A stretch of 56,044 bases of DNA, taken from IMG/VR virus record IMGVR_UViG_3300011114_001021, positions 1 through 56,044 of that record, one strand, 5' to 3'. This DNA comes from a virus. The notes below the pieces were generated by a model, which did no database searches, was not told the DNA's origin, and was given only the letters and a program-made list of their open reading frames with translations. Made by a program: the position numbers and the translations under genes. Position 1 is the first letter of the stretch, and each line of letters opens with the position of its first letter. Positions 1 to 8,023 of this stretch are shown here, in pieces.

Positions 1-208
1 AGCCAGAGCCATAGCCATCGCCATAGCCATAGCCATCGCCATCGCCATAGCCATAGTCAGAGCCATAGCCATAGCCATCGCCATTGCCATTGCCATAGCC
101 ATAGCCATAGCCATTGCCATTGCCATAGCCATTGCCATAGCCATTGCCATAGCCATTGCCATCGCTATGCGAGTTCTGAGAATCTTCGAAGTTGATTGCT
201 ATTTTCAT
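1..208 (-). CDS. Gly-rich GY/GN/GD-repeat protein, 3' part cut by window edge
   Basis: The ATG at 208-206 opens a frame that stays open to the window edge (69 codons). It starts MKIAINFEDSQNSHSDG and then becomes a pure glycine-alternating repeat (NGYG, DGYG, YGYG) encoded by a GCCATA/GCCATC hexamer microsatellite on the plus strand. The same EDSQNSH module followed by Gly repeats recurs in the genes at 30807-31121 and 31123-31782. No function is recognised. The C-terminus lies outside the window, so its length is unknown. Confidence 0.6.
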   Translation of the reverse strand, partial: MKIAINFEDSQNSHSDGNGYGNGYGNGYGNGNGYGYGYGNGNGDGYGYGSDYGYGDGDGYGYGDGYGSG

Positions 209-289
209 TGCAATGTCGATGTTTTTATCAATAAAAACTGTGTGAATCAAATGGGGGAGGTGCGCCTCCCCCACTGGAAACTGCGTGGC

Positions 290-676
290 TTACATCAATG
301 CATTAACCCACTTGGCTGAATTGCAAGTGATGGTATGAACCACCGTGAGCCAGTCGAACTCCACCTCACCATCGCACTTGTCGAGAACCGTAGCCTTAGT
401 CGGGCCGTTCACGAGTTCCGGAAGTCCCTTCGTAGTTCCCCACACGCGGATGTTCGAAGCGTTCGTGAGCTTGCAGCCCGTGCCGTCGTCGCGAGTGAAA
501 TAGCCGACGTAGACCCAACCACGTTGGAGGACGACGATCTTGATGTCACGCCACACCTTCTCGTCCGAGGGATTCTGCGGCTTCGAAGCTGCAGGAATCA
601 AATCCTTGCGGATGTATTTAACGCCATCTAATTCGATTTCGCTGTTCTGATTGTCCGTGCTAATGTTGTTGCTCAT
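290..676 (-). CDS. Small conserved phage protein, DUF6948-like
   Basis: 128 aa. The N-terminal 30 residues are polar (MSNNISTDNQNSEIELDGVK). The rest is a compact beta-rich domain with the pattern VYVGYF..GTGCKLTNASNIRVWG, a central Leu-Pro-Glu-Leu stretch and a terminal VHTITC strand. It resembles, from memory, the DUF6948 family of small phage proteins in which a Gly-rich strand is followed by NA-x-x-IW-x-W. The function of that family is unknown. Three direct repeats (687-731) lie just upstream of the start and may control it. Confidence 0.6.
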   Translation of the reverse strand: MSNNISTDNQNSEIELDGVKYIRKDLIPAASKPQNPSDEKVWRDIKIVVLQRGWVYVGYFTRDDGTGCKLTNASNIRVWGTTKGLPELVNGPTKATVLDKCDGEVEFDWLTVVHTITCNSAKWVNALM

Positions 677-686
677 AATGTTTTTG

Positions 687-731
687 TTTTACTATCCTGT
701 TTGTTTTACTATCCTGTTTTTACTATCCTGT
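687..731. repeat. Three direct repeats upstream of the 290-676 gene
   Basis: The 14-mer TTTTACTATCCTGT occurs at 687-700, 704-717 and 718-731, that is ACAGGATAGTAAAA three times when read toward the 290-676 gene. The last copy ends only 11 bases before the start codon. An operator array or repeated -10-like elements are both possible. Confidence 0.7.
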
Positions 732-775
732 CTGTTTACCGTTTATCTTTCACACGAAAGAAAGTGATGTCTAAA

Positions 776-1135
776 TTAAGCAATCAAATCTTTGCTGCTA
801 TGATCTGGAGCTTTAGAATTCGATTGGCAATAAGATTCCCACACCGTCAAATCCACCGCGCGCTTGCTCAAGAGCGCATATCGTTTGTGTAGACCCGCCC
901 AATAGATTTCCGTGCACTTCCTCTGCTTCGCGGTGCTATCATAGTGGTTGACGATCGTCTTCGCCGTTTTAGCGAGCCAGAGCAAAACTTTTGCTTCATT
1001 CATCGAAGGAATTCGAGACGTAATTTTCTCGAGAGGCCGCGGCGTCGAGGTTGTCGTCGAGGTTGTCGAGGTTGTCGAGGTCGCAATTTTCACCGGCTTG
1101 ACGGTCACAGGCTTAGCATGTTCTATTGTTTTCAT
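776..1135 (-). CDS. Unknown protein with Ser/Thr tandem repeat
   Basis: 119 aa. After MKTIEHAKPVTVKPVKIA comes a low-complexity TSTTSTTSTTTSTP stretch encoded by a GTTGTCGAG tandem repeat at about 1046-1082. A positively charged helical region follows (residues 45-100, many Lys and Arg, one Trp-Leu-Ala-Lys segment). No family is recognised. The repeat is prone to slippage, so the linker length may vary between relatives. Confidence 0.55.
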   Translation of the reverse strand: MKTIEHAKPVTVKPVKIATSTTSTTSTTTSTPRPLEKITSRIPSMNEAKVLLWLAKTAKTIVNHYDSTAKQRKCTEIYWAGLHKRYALLSKRAVDLTVWESYCQSNSKAPDHSSKDLIA

Positions 1136-1225
1136 ATTTGTATTCCGCGTTTTTCAATGGTGTTCAATTCACCGTGAACTCACACCAACGTGCCCCTTTT
1201 CATTGGCCACGTCTTTCTTTTGAAA

Positions 1226-1363
1226 TTATTCTACAGAATCGTCGAGCAGCTCGTCGATCTCTTTAGGATGTTGATAATTCAATTTCATGTCATCTTCGAA
1301 TCCACTCGGACATGCAAAGCCAGTTTCAATTAGAAATTTGATATATTGTAAAAATTTATTCAT
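1226..1363 (-). CDS. Small unknown protein (45 aa)
   Basis: MNKFLQYIKFLIETGF starts at 1363 and the acidic C-terminus ends with EIDELLDDSVE. It is placed a few bases after the corrected stop of the upstream gene (1379), the tight spacing usual in this genome. There is no homology that I recognise. Confidence 0.55.
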   Translation of the reverse strand: MNKFLQYIKFLIETGFACPSGFEDDMKLNYQHPKEIDELLDDSVE

Positions 1364-1378
1364 AGATGGTGTTTGAAA

Positions 1379-1691
1379 TTAGATGACCACGTTGAGATTG
1401 GCTGTCCGAACGAGTGAACCTGAAACCGAGTCCCGATTCCATTGTGCTACGCGCGTGGCGCATTGAAACAGAATCGCCGTGCTTTTTTCGAAAATGTCGA
1501 TTGGAACCATCACATCGGAAATTGGAATGTCCCGGGGCAGGATGCATCAGCTTGAGCCGAACCTCGTCTTTGAAATATACGACTTCGAGGATTCCGGGCT
1601 GAGAAGCTCGGCCGAATTTTTTTCCACAGACTTGAGGAACCTCGTAATGTTCCACTTTCTCCGCGTACGTTGATATGTTTTTCTGTTTCAT
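1379..1691 (-). pseudogene. Unknown early protein, apparently frameshifted
   Basis: From the ATG at 1691 the frame reads MKQKNISTYAEKVEHYEV to about residue 52 (EVRLKLMHP), with the segment QPGILEVVYFKDEV. It then becomes an unnatural His/Arg/Ser-rich sequence in the same frame (ending at 1356). The neighbouring frame instead gives LPRDIPISDVMVPIDIFEKS and a normal-looking protein to a stop at 1379-1381. This fits one extra base near 1535-1545, in a run of C. The gene has the same promoter cassette as 41224-41538, whose product shares the PGIL-x-VVY motif. Gene decay or a sequencing error cannot be separated here. Confidence 0.5.
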
Positions 1692-1700
1692 TCTGGTATA

Positions 1701-1764
1701 ATACTACCATGAAACAGGTGAATGTAAATAAAAAAATGAAAGTATTTTCAGGGCTGAATATCAG
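1701..1764 (-). repeat. Terminator-promoter cassette, copy 1
   Basis: Read on the minus strand: TGATATTCAGCC, a small TGAAA/TTTCA hairpin followed by seven T, then a -35 TTTACA (1728-1723), 16 bases, and a -10 TAGTAT (1706-1701). Transcription would begin near 1694, three bases before the ATG at 1691. Nearly identical copies lie at 5676-5740 and 41548-41611. Confidence 0.7.
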
Positions 1765-1802
1765 GCACTTGCAACTGCATGCAAGTCAGCAACCTTCGAC
1801 AA

Positions 1803-2444
1803 TCAGATGCTAATAGCATCTTCGGCTCGAGCCAATTTTCTATCTCGAATCGATTGACGATTGTCGAGGCGCGCCGTGCATTGATCGGCCGACATCCAAA
1901 GATCCTGCCCTTTGAGGATAGATGTGATTTCTTCGGAGGAGAGGAAATCGCGATAGGCATCTTTGAAAAGTGTTTCAGCCCACTTCGATTCAAAGGTGAG
2001 TTGGTCCATCATTTCACCACCCTTTCCAAATGTGCCACCGGAATAGTTGTGAATCATCAGAGATGCATGGGGGGAAAGCTTGTACATATCACACGCCAGA
2101 AAAATTAGTGTTGCGGCAGAAAAACATGCGCCTTCCACAGATCCGACAATCGTGCCTTCACATTCCGAAAAAGCTTGAAGAAATTGAATGGCCGTAAAAA
2201 GATCGCCTCCCATGGAATTGAAGTGAAAATGAAGGATGTCATCGGCAGTGCAATTTCGAATCATGTCAAACCATGTGGCATATTTTTCAGAACGTTCGAT
2301 TTCATCGCAGATGTAGAGGTGAATAACGCGGCCGCGATTGCGATCATCAAACACCAAATCAGATTTGTCTGTCCTTTTGTTTGAAAGAATATCAGCTATA
2401 TCTATTTCAAAATTAGAATTTGAGTGTTTTTTCATAGTCTTCAA
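1803..2444 (-). CDS. ClpP-like serine protease
   Basis: 213 aa, close to the usual ClpP length. The catalytic triad is visible: Ser109 in SVEGACFSAATLIF, His132 in ASLMIHNYSGG, and Asp187 in WMSADQC. The N-terminal half carries the strand FHFNSMGGDLFTA that lines the substrate channel in the family. ClpP-type enzymes form barrel proteases. In phages they act as head-maturation proteases or partner host Clp ATPases, and which applies here is not visible. The start overlaps the upstream nuclease gene by 32 bases, and a second Met at residue 4 is an alternative start. Confidence 0.85.
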   Translation of the reverse strand: MKTMKKHSNSNFEIDIADILSNKRTDKSDLVFDDRNRGRVIHLYICDEIERSEKYATWFDMIRNCTADDILHFHFNSMGGDLFTAIQFLQAFSECEGTIVGSVEGACFSAATLIFLACDMYKLSPHASLMIHNYSGGTFGKGGEMMDQLTFESKWAETLFKDAYRDFLSSEEITSILKGQDLWMSADQCTARLDNRQSIRDRKLARAEDAISI

Positions 2445-3153
2445 TGATTGCTAAAAGTGATGGAACCCAACGATCCCTGTCTTCAATAAAAATTAGTGGT
2501 TTTTTCTCGCCTACAACCGTCATGAGTGTCACGAGCTTAGTGATTGGAATTTTAGTTCTCTCCTCGAACATGATTGCATATGCACATTCCTGAATGTAAT
2601 AATCCTTGATATCTTTAGCCGTCTTTACACGCGAAGATGTTTTAAAGTCGATGATTGCAAGCTTGCCATCATATTCAGCAATTAAATCCACGCGGCCGGC
2701 AACTCTCAGATGTTCCGAGAATAGCGGTTTTTCCTGCATGCGAATTTGATCGACATGGAGATTCAATGTTTCTTCGAGCGCTCCAAACATTGCGATCGAA
2801 TCTGGCATGTCAGTATTCTCGAAAATAACATTCTCGTTTTCTATGTATCGTTGAACGATTGAATGGAGAGATTCACCTCTATTACACGCAATCGTAGAAA
2901 TTCTCTTGGCTTCAGTCTCTCCAACGAATTTCTTCCAAGCTTCAAGACCCGGTTTTTTGCGATGACCCAAGACTGTCGTGATAGATGGAAAGGTTTGAAA
3001 TTTCAAACCAGTAGTTGGAATGACGTACTGTCTTCGGCCACCTACTTCAAGAGTTTCCAGATCATCATATCCGAGATTAAGTGGAACGTGCTTAAATGTT
3101 TTTTTCCTCTCGAATTGAAGGAGATTGGATTTAAAGCTCACAATTTTAATCAA
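2413..3153 (-). CDS. PD-(D/E)XK nuclease (RecB/Cas4-like exonuclease)
   Basis: 246 aa. The nuclease core is clear: GRVDLIAEYDGKLAIIDFKT, giving Asp156 and the D169-F-K171 pair. It is followed by a YYIQECAYA helix matching the Q-x-x-x-Y motif of RecB-type nucleases. An SITTVLG segment near residue 57 is also typical of phage exonucleases of this group. It probably degrades or processes DNA ends during replication or recombination. It is translationally linked to the ClpP gene downstream and the zinc-ribbon gene upstream (ATGA overlap at 3150-3153). Confidence 0.85.
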   Translation of the reverse strand: MIKIVSFKSNLLQFERKKTFKHVPLNLGYDDLETLEVGGRRQYVIPTTGLKFQTFPSITTVLGHRKKPGLEAWKKFVGETEAKRISTIACNRGESLHSIVQRYIENENVIFENTDMPDSIAMFGALEETLNLHVDQIRMQEKPLFSEHLRVAGRVDLIAEYDGKLAIIDFKTSSRVKTAKDIKDYYIQECAYAIMFEERTKIPITKLVTLMTVVGEKKPLIFIEDRDRWVPSLLAIIEDYEKTLKF

Positions 3154-3407
3154 TAATGATCGACCATAGAATTCTTTCCAGCATACCGATCGATTTTCTT
3201 GAGGACATCATTCCAACCATTTCCAGCGCGGCGAATGGTAGTCTTACTGCCTTCGTAGGAAATTGAAGGAGATTGAATTATGCGTTCAATTTTTCCAATT
3301 GCATTGCAAAGAGGGCACGGTTTTTGCTTTGCCGTATCGCGTTGCACGATAATGACATTCAGTTCAAACGATTTATTACACGCACCGCATTCATAATGAT
3401 ATGTCAT
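3150..3407 (-). CDS. FmdB-like zinc-ribbon protein
   Basis: 85 aa. It begins TYHYECGACNKSFEL and contains CPLCNAIGKIERI, so two C-x-x-C knuckles about 20 residues apart form one zinc ribbon. The layout matches the small FmdB family of putative regulators common in T4-like phages. Its target is unknown. Confidence 0.75.
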   Translation of the reverse strand: MTYHYECGACNKSFELNVIIVQRDTAKQKPCPLCNAIGKIERIIQSPSISYEGSKTTIRRAGNGWNDVLKKIDRYAGKNSMVDHY

Positions 3408-3425
3408 AATATTGTTCTATCGCCC

Positions 3426-3641
3426 CTAGACCCTTTTAAAATTCTGAAGAAATTCTTCTTTCGACGAAAGCCATGAGAATGAATCGTCGACTTGAGTAAA
3501 GACATTGATTGCAGTCGATGCAACGAGCTCGTCTGGTTGTTCGCGGATATCGATGAGTGCAAATTTTCGACCACGAGCTTCAATAGGAGCTTGCCCCATG
3601 TATTGCCACGCCGAATTCAATTTGAGAGGCGAATTGTTCAT
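3426..3641 (-). CDS. Small unknown protein (71 aa)
   Basis: Starts MNNSPLKLNSAWQYMGQAPI and is 71 aa. It lies between a DUF6433-like gene and a zinc-ribbon gene with almost no spacing, which supports real coding. No motif is recognised. Confidence 0.55.
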   Translation of the reverse strand: MNNSPLKLNSAWQYMGQAPIEARGRKFALIDIREQPDELVASTAINVFTQVDDSFSWLSSKEEFLQNFKRV

Positions 3642-3643
3642 CG

Positions 3644-4081
3644 TTATACAATGCCTGGAATAGCTTCACGCACCATCGAAAGATTGAGAGCGGGCCACTT
3701 TTCCTGCAGCTTACGATCTTTAGCTAGGATTAGAACCTCAGCTTCACGCTCGTTAAGCGATTCTAAAATGCCTATGAAACGCTGATTTTTTTCGGATGGT
3801 GTGATTTTCTTATTTCGCACATCCAGCTCTAGAAGTTCTGGAATTATATTTCGAGTCCTGGACATCGACATGTCGGGATCGCCATTATCCCGATGAAATT
3901 TAGGAATTCCTGCAGGAAGCTCCAATTTTGCATCGGGTCGATAATTGATTTGAAGAATACTGTTCAATTCAAAACATCTAAATTGAGCCAGTTTAATTTT
4001 CCTACTTTGATAGTTAGGTTCACGCATCGCGCGATCTAGCATTTCAAATACGAGAGTGGGTTTCTGTTGAGTTGCATTCAT
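3644..4081 (-). CDS. DUF6433-like T4-type phage protein
   Basis: 145 aa. The pattern is characteristic of a protein family frequent in T4-like phages, as I recall DUF6433. It starts with a FEMLDRAMREPNYQSRK helix, then LNSILQINYRPDAKLELPAG, a central LLELDVRNKKI helix, and ends LNLSMVREAIPGIV. Related proteins have the same order: helix, ILQ-N-x-P, LP-x-G, then REA-x-PGL. The function is unknown. Confidence 0.7.
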   Translation of the reverse strand: MNATQQKPTLVFEMLDRAMREPNYQSRKIKLAQFRCFELNSILQINYRPDAKLELPAGIPKFHRDNGDPDMSMSRTRNIIPELLELDVRNKKITPSEKNQRFIGILESLNEREAEVLILAKDRKLQEKWPALNLSMVREAIPGIV

Positions 4082-4096
4082 ATTATATCTTATCTA

Positions 4097-4798
4097 TTAG
4101 ACTTTAACGATTCCGCTTTTAACCGCTTCGGCAGCTTGCGAAAGATTGTAATTGTAGTTGAAAATTCCGATATGTGAGATTTGACGTGAAAGCTCATGAT
4201 CACACCACACATCGATGCCATGGGCTCGGGCTTTGGCACAGAAGTAATAATCTTCGCCGACTTCAGAATTATGATCAGCCGAATATTCGAAAATGTAATG
4301 AGGAGCGGGAAGACGCTCGTAGACGGAACGATGAACAAGCATCATGCCATGGGGAAGACAATCGACCTTTTCGAGGGGAGGAGAATCGTCTGTCGTTTCA
4401 AATATGGTAGTCTGGCCAGGTTTTCCATTCATGGCCGTAAAATGCGGATTTGGAAAATATCGTTTTCGATAGTTCGCACCTACAAGTGGGACGCCACGAT
4501 TTAGAAGGCGAAGACAGGCATCTGGAGGAAACGCCATGTCCGAATCAATCCACCACGCATAATCACAATTCGATTTTAGAAAGTGCCCGACTAAGTTGCG
4601 TCGAGCGATTGTGATGACAGAAGATGTTTCAAACGTTGAAGCAACGCCGATACCATTGGCAACTAGCGATGCCGATCCCATCGCTAGGTAGTAGGCGAAT
4701 TGCGAATGAACATAATCGCCCGATGGAACGAGAGTCATGACCGAAATAGGTTTACGCGGCTCTTGTGGTGCAGGATTTCCAGATGTGTGTGATGGCAT
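4097..4798 (-). CDS. GT-A type glycosyltransferase
   Basis: 233 aa. The N-terminal strand PISVMTLVPSGDYVHSQFA leads into a Rossmann-like half. Residues 80-90 (YAWWIDSDMAF) supply the D-x-D metal/nucleotide-sugar motif, and GVPLVGANYRKRYFP follows. GEDYYFCAKARAHGIDVW near residue 185 matches the acid-base ED motif region of such enzymes. Acceptor and sugar are unknown. It stands apart from the large glycan cluster at 41.8-49.4 kb. Confidence 0.8.
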   Translation of the reverse strand: MPSHTSGNPAPQEPRKPISVMTLVPSGDYVHSQFAYYLAMGSASLVANGIGVASTFETSSVITIARRNLVGHFLKSNCDYAWWIDSDMAFPPDACLRLLNRGVPLVGANYRKRYFPNPHFTAMNGKPGQTTIFETTDDSPPLEKVDCLPHGMMLVHRSVYERLPAPHYIFEYSADHNSEVGEDYYFCAKARAHGIDVWCDHELSRQISHIGIFNYNYNLSQAAEAVKSGIVKV

Positions 4799-4816
4799 AA
4801 TTGAAGTTATGGTTTT

Positions 4817-5071
4817 CTAACAGAGTGCTTGATGCTTGGCAGATGAGCGTTCTAGATCGCAATATTTGCCAAAATGTTTATTGAAGACTTCAATCAAATT
4901 TTCATAATCTGAAAGTGTCATTTCCTTTTGAATATCCTGATAATTTAACTTGAGTTGAGAGGATAAATTTTTAGCATATCCCAAGAGAGCATATGCATTT
5001 CCACTTGGCCCATCGATATCGATGACTAAGCGCGGCTTTGGGGCACGATGATCTTTAATTAAAATAGCCAT
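4817..5071 (-). CDS. Small conserved phage protein (84 aa)
   Basis: The segment PRLVIDIDGPSGNAYALLGYA followed by a helical DYENLIEVFNKHFGKYCDLE is a pattern I recognise from many T4-like and other large phages, annotated there only as hypothetical. No catalytic motif is visible. Confidence 0.6.
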   Translation of the reverse strand: MAILIKDHRAPKPRLVIDIDGPSGNAYALLGYAKNLSSQLKLNYQDIQKEMTLSDYENLIEVFNKHFGKYCDLERSSAKHQALC

Positions 5072-5085
5072 AGCTGTTCTTCAAA

Positions 5086-5433
5086 CTATTTGAAATAGGC
5101 GATGTAGAGACGCTTGCCTATCACGGCTGTCATATACTGTTCACATAGAGAAGTTGTCTGAGGTTCCGACATATATGATCTGTTAATCTTACCGACGATG
5201 CGCTTGACGGTCAAATCGGATATGTCGCTATCCTGCATATATCCTCGGGCTCCTCCGCGAGCTCGGTATTTCGAAGCATAGCTATGTTTTCCCGAGCATC
5301 CACAGCAACACGCGCCAGTCTTACCAGAATAGACTGAAATGACATCGTCGACGTCGACAACAGGAACATCAGTCCACGTTTCTCTCATAGGCTTCTCAGA
5401 CTTTTTCTTCAAGGTTTTTGGGATTTTTTTCAT
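5086..5433 (-). CDS. Small Cys-rich unknown protein
   Basis: 115 aa with a basic start (MKKIPKTLKKKSEK). The signature VISVYSGKTGACCCGCSGKH at about residues 32-51, with four Cys in six positions, suggests a metal site. Similar Cys clusters occur in uncharacterised phage proteins. It sits directly downstream of the lipoprotein gene. Confidence 0.6.
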   Translation of the reverse strand: MKKIPKTLKKKSEKPMRETWTDVPVVDVDDVISVYSGKTGACCCGCSGKHSYASKYRARGGARGYMQDSDISDLTVKRIVGKINRSYMSEPQTTSLCEQYMTAVIGKRLYIAYFK

Positions 5434-5451
5434 AATATAGTGGTGTAGAAT

Positions 5452-5643
5452 TTAGTGATGATTGAATCGATGGGGCTCGCACCTACGAAATATCGGCGAT
5501 TGATATATGTATACGGGCGACGGAGCATACCAAATTTGAGATGTTGGATAGGTATAAACTGAGCTCGTTTCAACGAAGCCGTATCCACCCACGCATCCCG
5601 AACACACAATTGCGCCGGCGATTATAGAAATTAGATTTTTCAT
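5452..5643 (-). CDS. Small predicted lipoprotein
   Basis: 63 aa. A Lys-containing start (MKNLIS), a hydrophobic stretch (IIAGAIV) and a lipobox-like CSGC ending at residue 17 predict export and lipid attachment at Cys17. The mature part is Tyr/Pro-rich (SSVYTYPTSQIWYAPSPVYI). Outer-membrane spanin subunits and superinfection-exclusion lipoproteins have this size, but nothing distinguishes them here. An early promoter lies 33-60 bases upstream. Confidence 0.65.
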   Translation of the reverse strand: MKNLISIIAGAIVCSGCVGGYGFVETSSVYTYPTSQIWYAPSPVYIYQSPIFRRCEPHRFNHH

Positions 5644-5675
5644 TTGTTTTTAATGTCTTATTCGATTACGATATC

Positions 5676-5740
5676 AGTATACCAAGAATTTTGAGGATGT
5701 AAATAAAAAAGTGAAAGTATTTTCAAGGCTTAATATCAAG
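5676..5740 (-). repeat. Terminator-promoter cassette, copy 2
   Basis: Same arrangement as 1701-1764: TGATATTAAGCC, a TGAAA/TTTCA hairpin plus T run, -35 TTTACA (5703-5698), 16-base spacer, -10 TATACT (5681-5676). It ends the GIY-YIG gene (its stop TGA is the first base triplet of the cassette) and drives the lipoprotein gene. Confidence 0.75.
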
Positions 5741-6179
5741 CACTTGCATGAAGAGCTGCCAGATGTGCTCTTCGAACTCGAGCCGACACCCATTCGTTGT
5801 AGAATTCTGAAGGCTTCAAGAGACAATGACGAGAGAAGATTTCATATGTTTCCCAATACGAACAATGAGCTTTCATTGCACAGACGTGAAGAATTTCCCT
5901 TGAAAATGCATCGGCGCCATGGACATCAACATCTTTCTGTACAGCATCTGATGAGCCTCGATATTCCTTCCAATTTGATTCAACTTTGAACTTCTTCCTC
6001 TTCCCCTTGACTTGCTTGGATTTCGAGGACCAAAAGCTTTTCTTTCCAACATATTTCTTTCCAGAAATTTTATTGGTAATGATGTAAACAAATCCTTGAA
6101 TATTTTTAGGATCTGCATCGGATGGAAGGAAAAACTCTTTGCCTTGATATATCCATTGAATCATGCATATACTTATCAT
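5736..6179 (-). CDS. GIY-YIG endonuclease-like protein
   Basis: 147 aa from the ATG at 6179, chosen because it forms an ATGA overlap with the preceding gene; an ATG at 6188 is also possible. The motif GFVYIITNKISGKKYVGKKS is the GIY-YIG core in the Y-x-I...Y-V-G form. The downstream SSDAVQKDVDVHGADAF and SYWETYEIF (catalytic Glu candidate) segments fit the Seg-like family seen in cyanophages. It may be a free-standing homing endonuclease or a repair nuclease. No mobile intron is visible next to it. Confidence 0.75.
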   Translation of the reverse strand: MISICMIQWIYQGKEFFLPSDADPKNIQGFVYIITNKISGKKYVGKKSFWSSKSKQVKGKRKKFKVESNWKEYRGSSDAVQKDVDVHGADAFSREILHVCAMKAHCSYWETYEIFSRHCLLKPSEFYNEWVSARVRRAHLAALHASA

Positions 6180-6358
6180 TCTCCACAATCTTCATCGGCC
6201 GTAGATCCACAGAACGGACAGAGATTTGGAAAATGTTCATCCTCATCGATATCGGTTTCGAAATCTTCCTGAGGATCATATTCCCGAGTCTGGGAAATTT
6301 CTGTCCATCTAATGCGATATGAAATATTGCAACCCGAACAATAAAAAGAAGCTTTCAT
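6176..6358 (-). CDS. Small zinc-finger protein (60 aa)
   Basis: Two knuckles are visible, YCSGCNISY at residues 6-14 and LCPFCGSTADEDC near the end. A very acidic linker (DPQEDFETDIDEDEHF) separates them. It lies 6 bases after the nrdA stop and overlaps the GIY-YIG gene start. The role is unknown. Confidence 0.65.
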   Translation of the reverse strand: MKASFYCSGCNISYRIRWTEISQTREYDPQEDFETDIDEDEHFPNLCPFCGSTADEDCGE

Positions 6359-6364
6359 AGTTTT

Positions 6365-8017
6365 TTAGGCCTCACAGGATGCACATGTCAGGAGATTCCT
6401 GGAAAGTTCCGTCGATGGATTTGTGCCCCTCTGATAATACAATGTCTTGATCCCCTGTTCCCAAGCAAAAATTAGAAGCTGATTTACGTCTTTCACTGGC
6501 ATTTTCGGATGAATCATTAGATTGATTGACTGTGATTGATCGATGAACTTCTGTCTTCCGATGGCCTGAATTACAATTTCCCTCTGGGAGATCTCACCGA
6601 AGGTCTTGAACACGGCTTTTTCCTCGATCGATAGGAATTTGAGGTGCTGAACTGAGCCTCCCTTGGTTAGGATAGAAGACCACGTTTCTCTATCATTCCT
6701 CTTGTATTTATCGAGGACGTCCATTAGAAATGGATTCTTGAATGTAAATTTGCCCTTGGCCAGATCTTTGACGAAGTAATTTGAATTGAGAGGCTCGACG
6801 GATGGTGAAACCTGGCCAAGGATGAAGGAAGAGGAAGTTGTCGGTGCAATGGCCATCAGTGTCACATTCCTCCTTCCAATTCCCTTGAGCAGAGGTGGTT
6901 CGCCGAACATCACGGCCAGTTTTTTCGAAGCTTCCAAAGCTTTCTTCGAAATGTTTGAATGGATAGTTGTATTAAGCAACTTAGCTTCCATCGATTCAAA
7001 GGGTATCATTTTCGATTGAAGAAATGAATGCCACCCTAGGACACCGATTCCAATGGCTCTTTGATTGATGGCGAAATTGCGAGCCGGAGTCATGAAAGGA
7101 ATATGTTCCGTTTTATCGATAAACTCCGTCATGACAGCATCGAGAAACATGACTAGTATTTCAACAGCGTCGGTATTCACCCAGTTCTCATAGGTGAGCA
7201 GATTCATGGAGGATAGATTACATACGAAGGATTCGTCCGGAGCTGAGGAGAGGGCGATCTCACTGCAAAGATTAGATGCGTGGATAGACTTTCCATTCTT
7301 CTTATACACCTCCGGAGCTCCTCGATTGACCGTATCGGTAAAGAAGAGGTAAGGATATCCACTTTCGAAACGTTTCTGAATGATTTTCCCCCAGACCTTG
7401 CGCTTCTCTTTATCTCCTCCAATCATGGATTTCATCCACTTGTCGGTAATTGTAACCCCCATCGAAAGATGTTGAATAGGATATCCATCATCTCGAATCT
7501 GAAGGAATTCGAGAATGTCTGGATGTTCAATGGGAAGGTAAGCGGCAAAGGAACCTCTTCGAACATTTGACTGTGATACGACATTGGTCAGAGTTTCGAA
7601 GAGTTCCATGAAGTGAATTGGACCATTCGATTTTCCACCAGACTTAATTTTCCCTCCACGTTCTCGAAGAGCTCCAAAATAGGCCGATGTGCCACCTCCC
7701 ATCTTAGTCATCATTCCAACCTCGGGAAGCTTAGCCAGAATTGATTCCATCGTATCATCGATGTAGGAACCAAAGCATGATATTGGCAATCCTCGTTCTA
7801 GGCCAAAATTTGCCCAGATAGGAGAGGAAAGCGAATAGAATCCTCGAGACATGTAGTCTTCGAATTTGGCGCCAAAGCCTGGTATCTTCAGAATCTTTTC
7901 GGCCGCCATGGCAATTTCGCCAATTCGTTCTTCGGGAGTTGTGCCTTCTCGAAGGTATCCACGTTCAAGGAAAAGCCGCGCATCATCATTTAACCATTCA
8001 AAGGTTTTTTTATTCAT
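6365..8017 (-). CDS. nrdA: Ribonucleoside-diphosphate reductase, alpha subunit
   Basis: 550 aa class I large subunit that reduces NDPs to dNDPs with NrdB. The redox-active cysteines are seen in GLPISCFGSY (near residue 80) and VCNLSSMNL. The radical-site NLCSEIAL holds the catalytic Asn, Cys and Glu. The radical-transfer tyrosines are in KTLYYQRG, and the C-terminal shuttle is CASC. Typical enzymes, such as those of E. coli and T4, have about 750 residues. The N-terminal ATP-cone region that would give dATP regulation is absent, as in compact phage versions. It is 6 bases downstream of nrdB, so one operon. Confidence 0.95.
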   Translation of the reverse strand: MNKKTFEWLNDDARLFLERGYLREGTTPEERIGEIAMAAEKILKIPGFGAKFEDYMSRGFYSLSSPIWANFGLERGLPISCFGSYIDDTMESILAKLPEVGMMTKMGGGTSAYFGALRERGGKIKSGGKSNGPIHFMELFETLTNVVSQSNVRRGSFAAYLPIEHPDILEFLQIRDDGYPIQHLSMGVTITDKWMKSMIGGDKEKRKVWGKIIQKRFESGYPYLFFTDTVNRGAPEVYKKNGKSIHASNLCSEIALSSAPDESFVCNLSSMNLLTYENWVNTDAVEILVMFLDAVMTEFIDKTEHIPFMTPARNFAINQRAIGIGVLGWHSFLQSKMIPFESMEAKLLNTTIHSNISKKALEASKKLAVMFGEPPLLKGIGRRNVTLMAIAPTTSSSFILGQVSPSVEPLNSNYFVKDLAKGKFTFKNPFLMDVLDKYKRNDRETWSSILTKGGSVQHLKFLSIEEKAVFKTFGEISQREIVIQAIGRQKFIDQSQSINLMIHPKMPVKDVNQLLIFAWEQGIKTLYYQRGTNPSTELSRNLLTCASCEA

Positions 8018-8023
8018 TACGAT

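Noticed and set aside
1748-1993. 81-codon minus frame ending DIQP
   Set aside because: It overlaps the ClpP gene in another frame and only appears to continue into the cassette; there is no start signal of its own.
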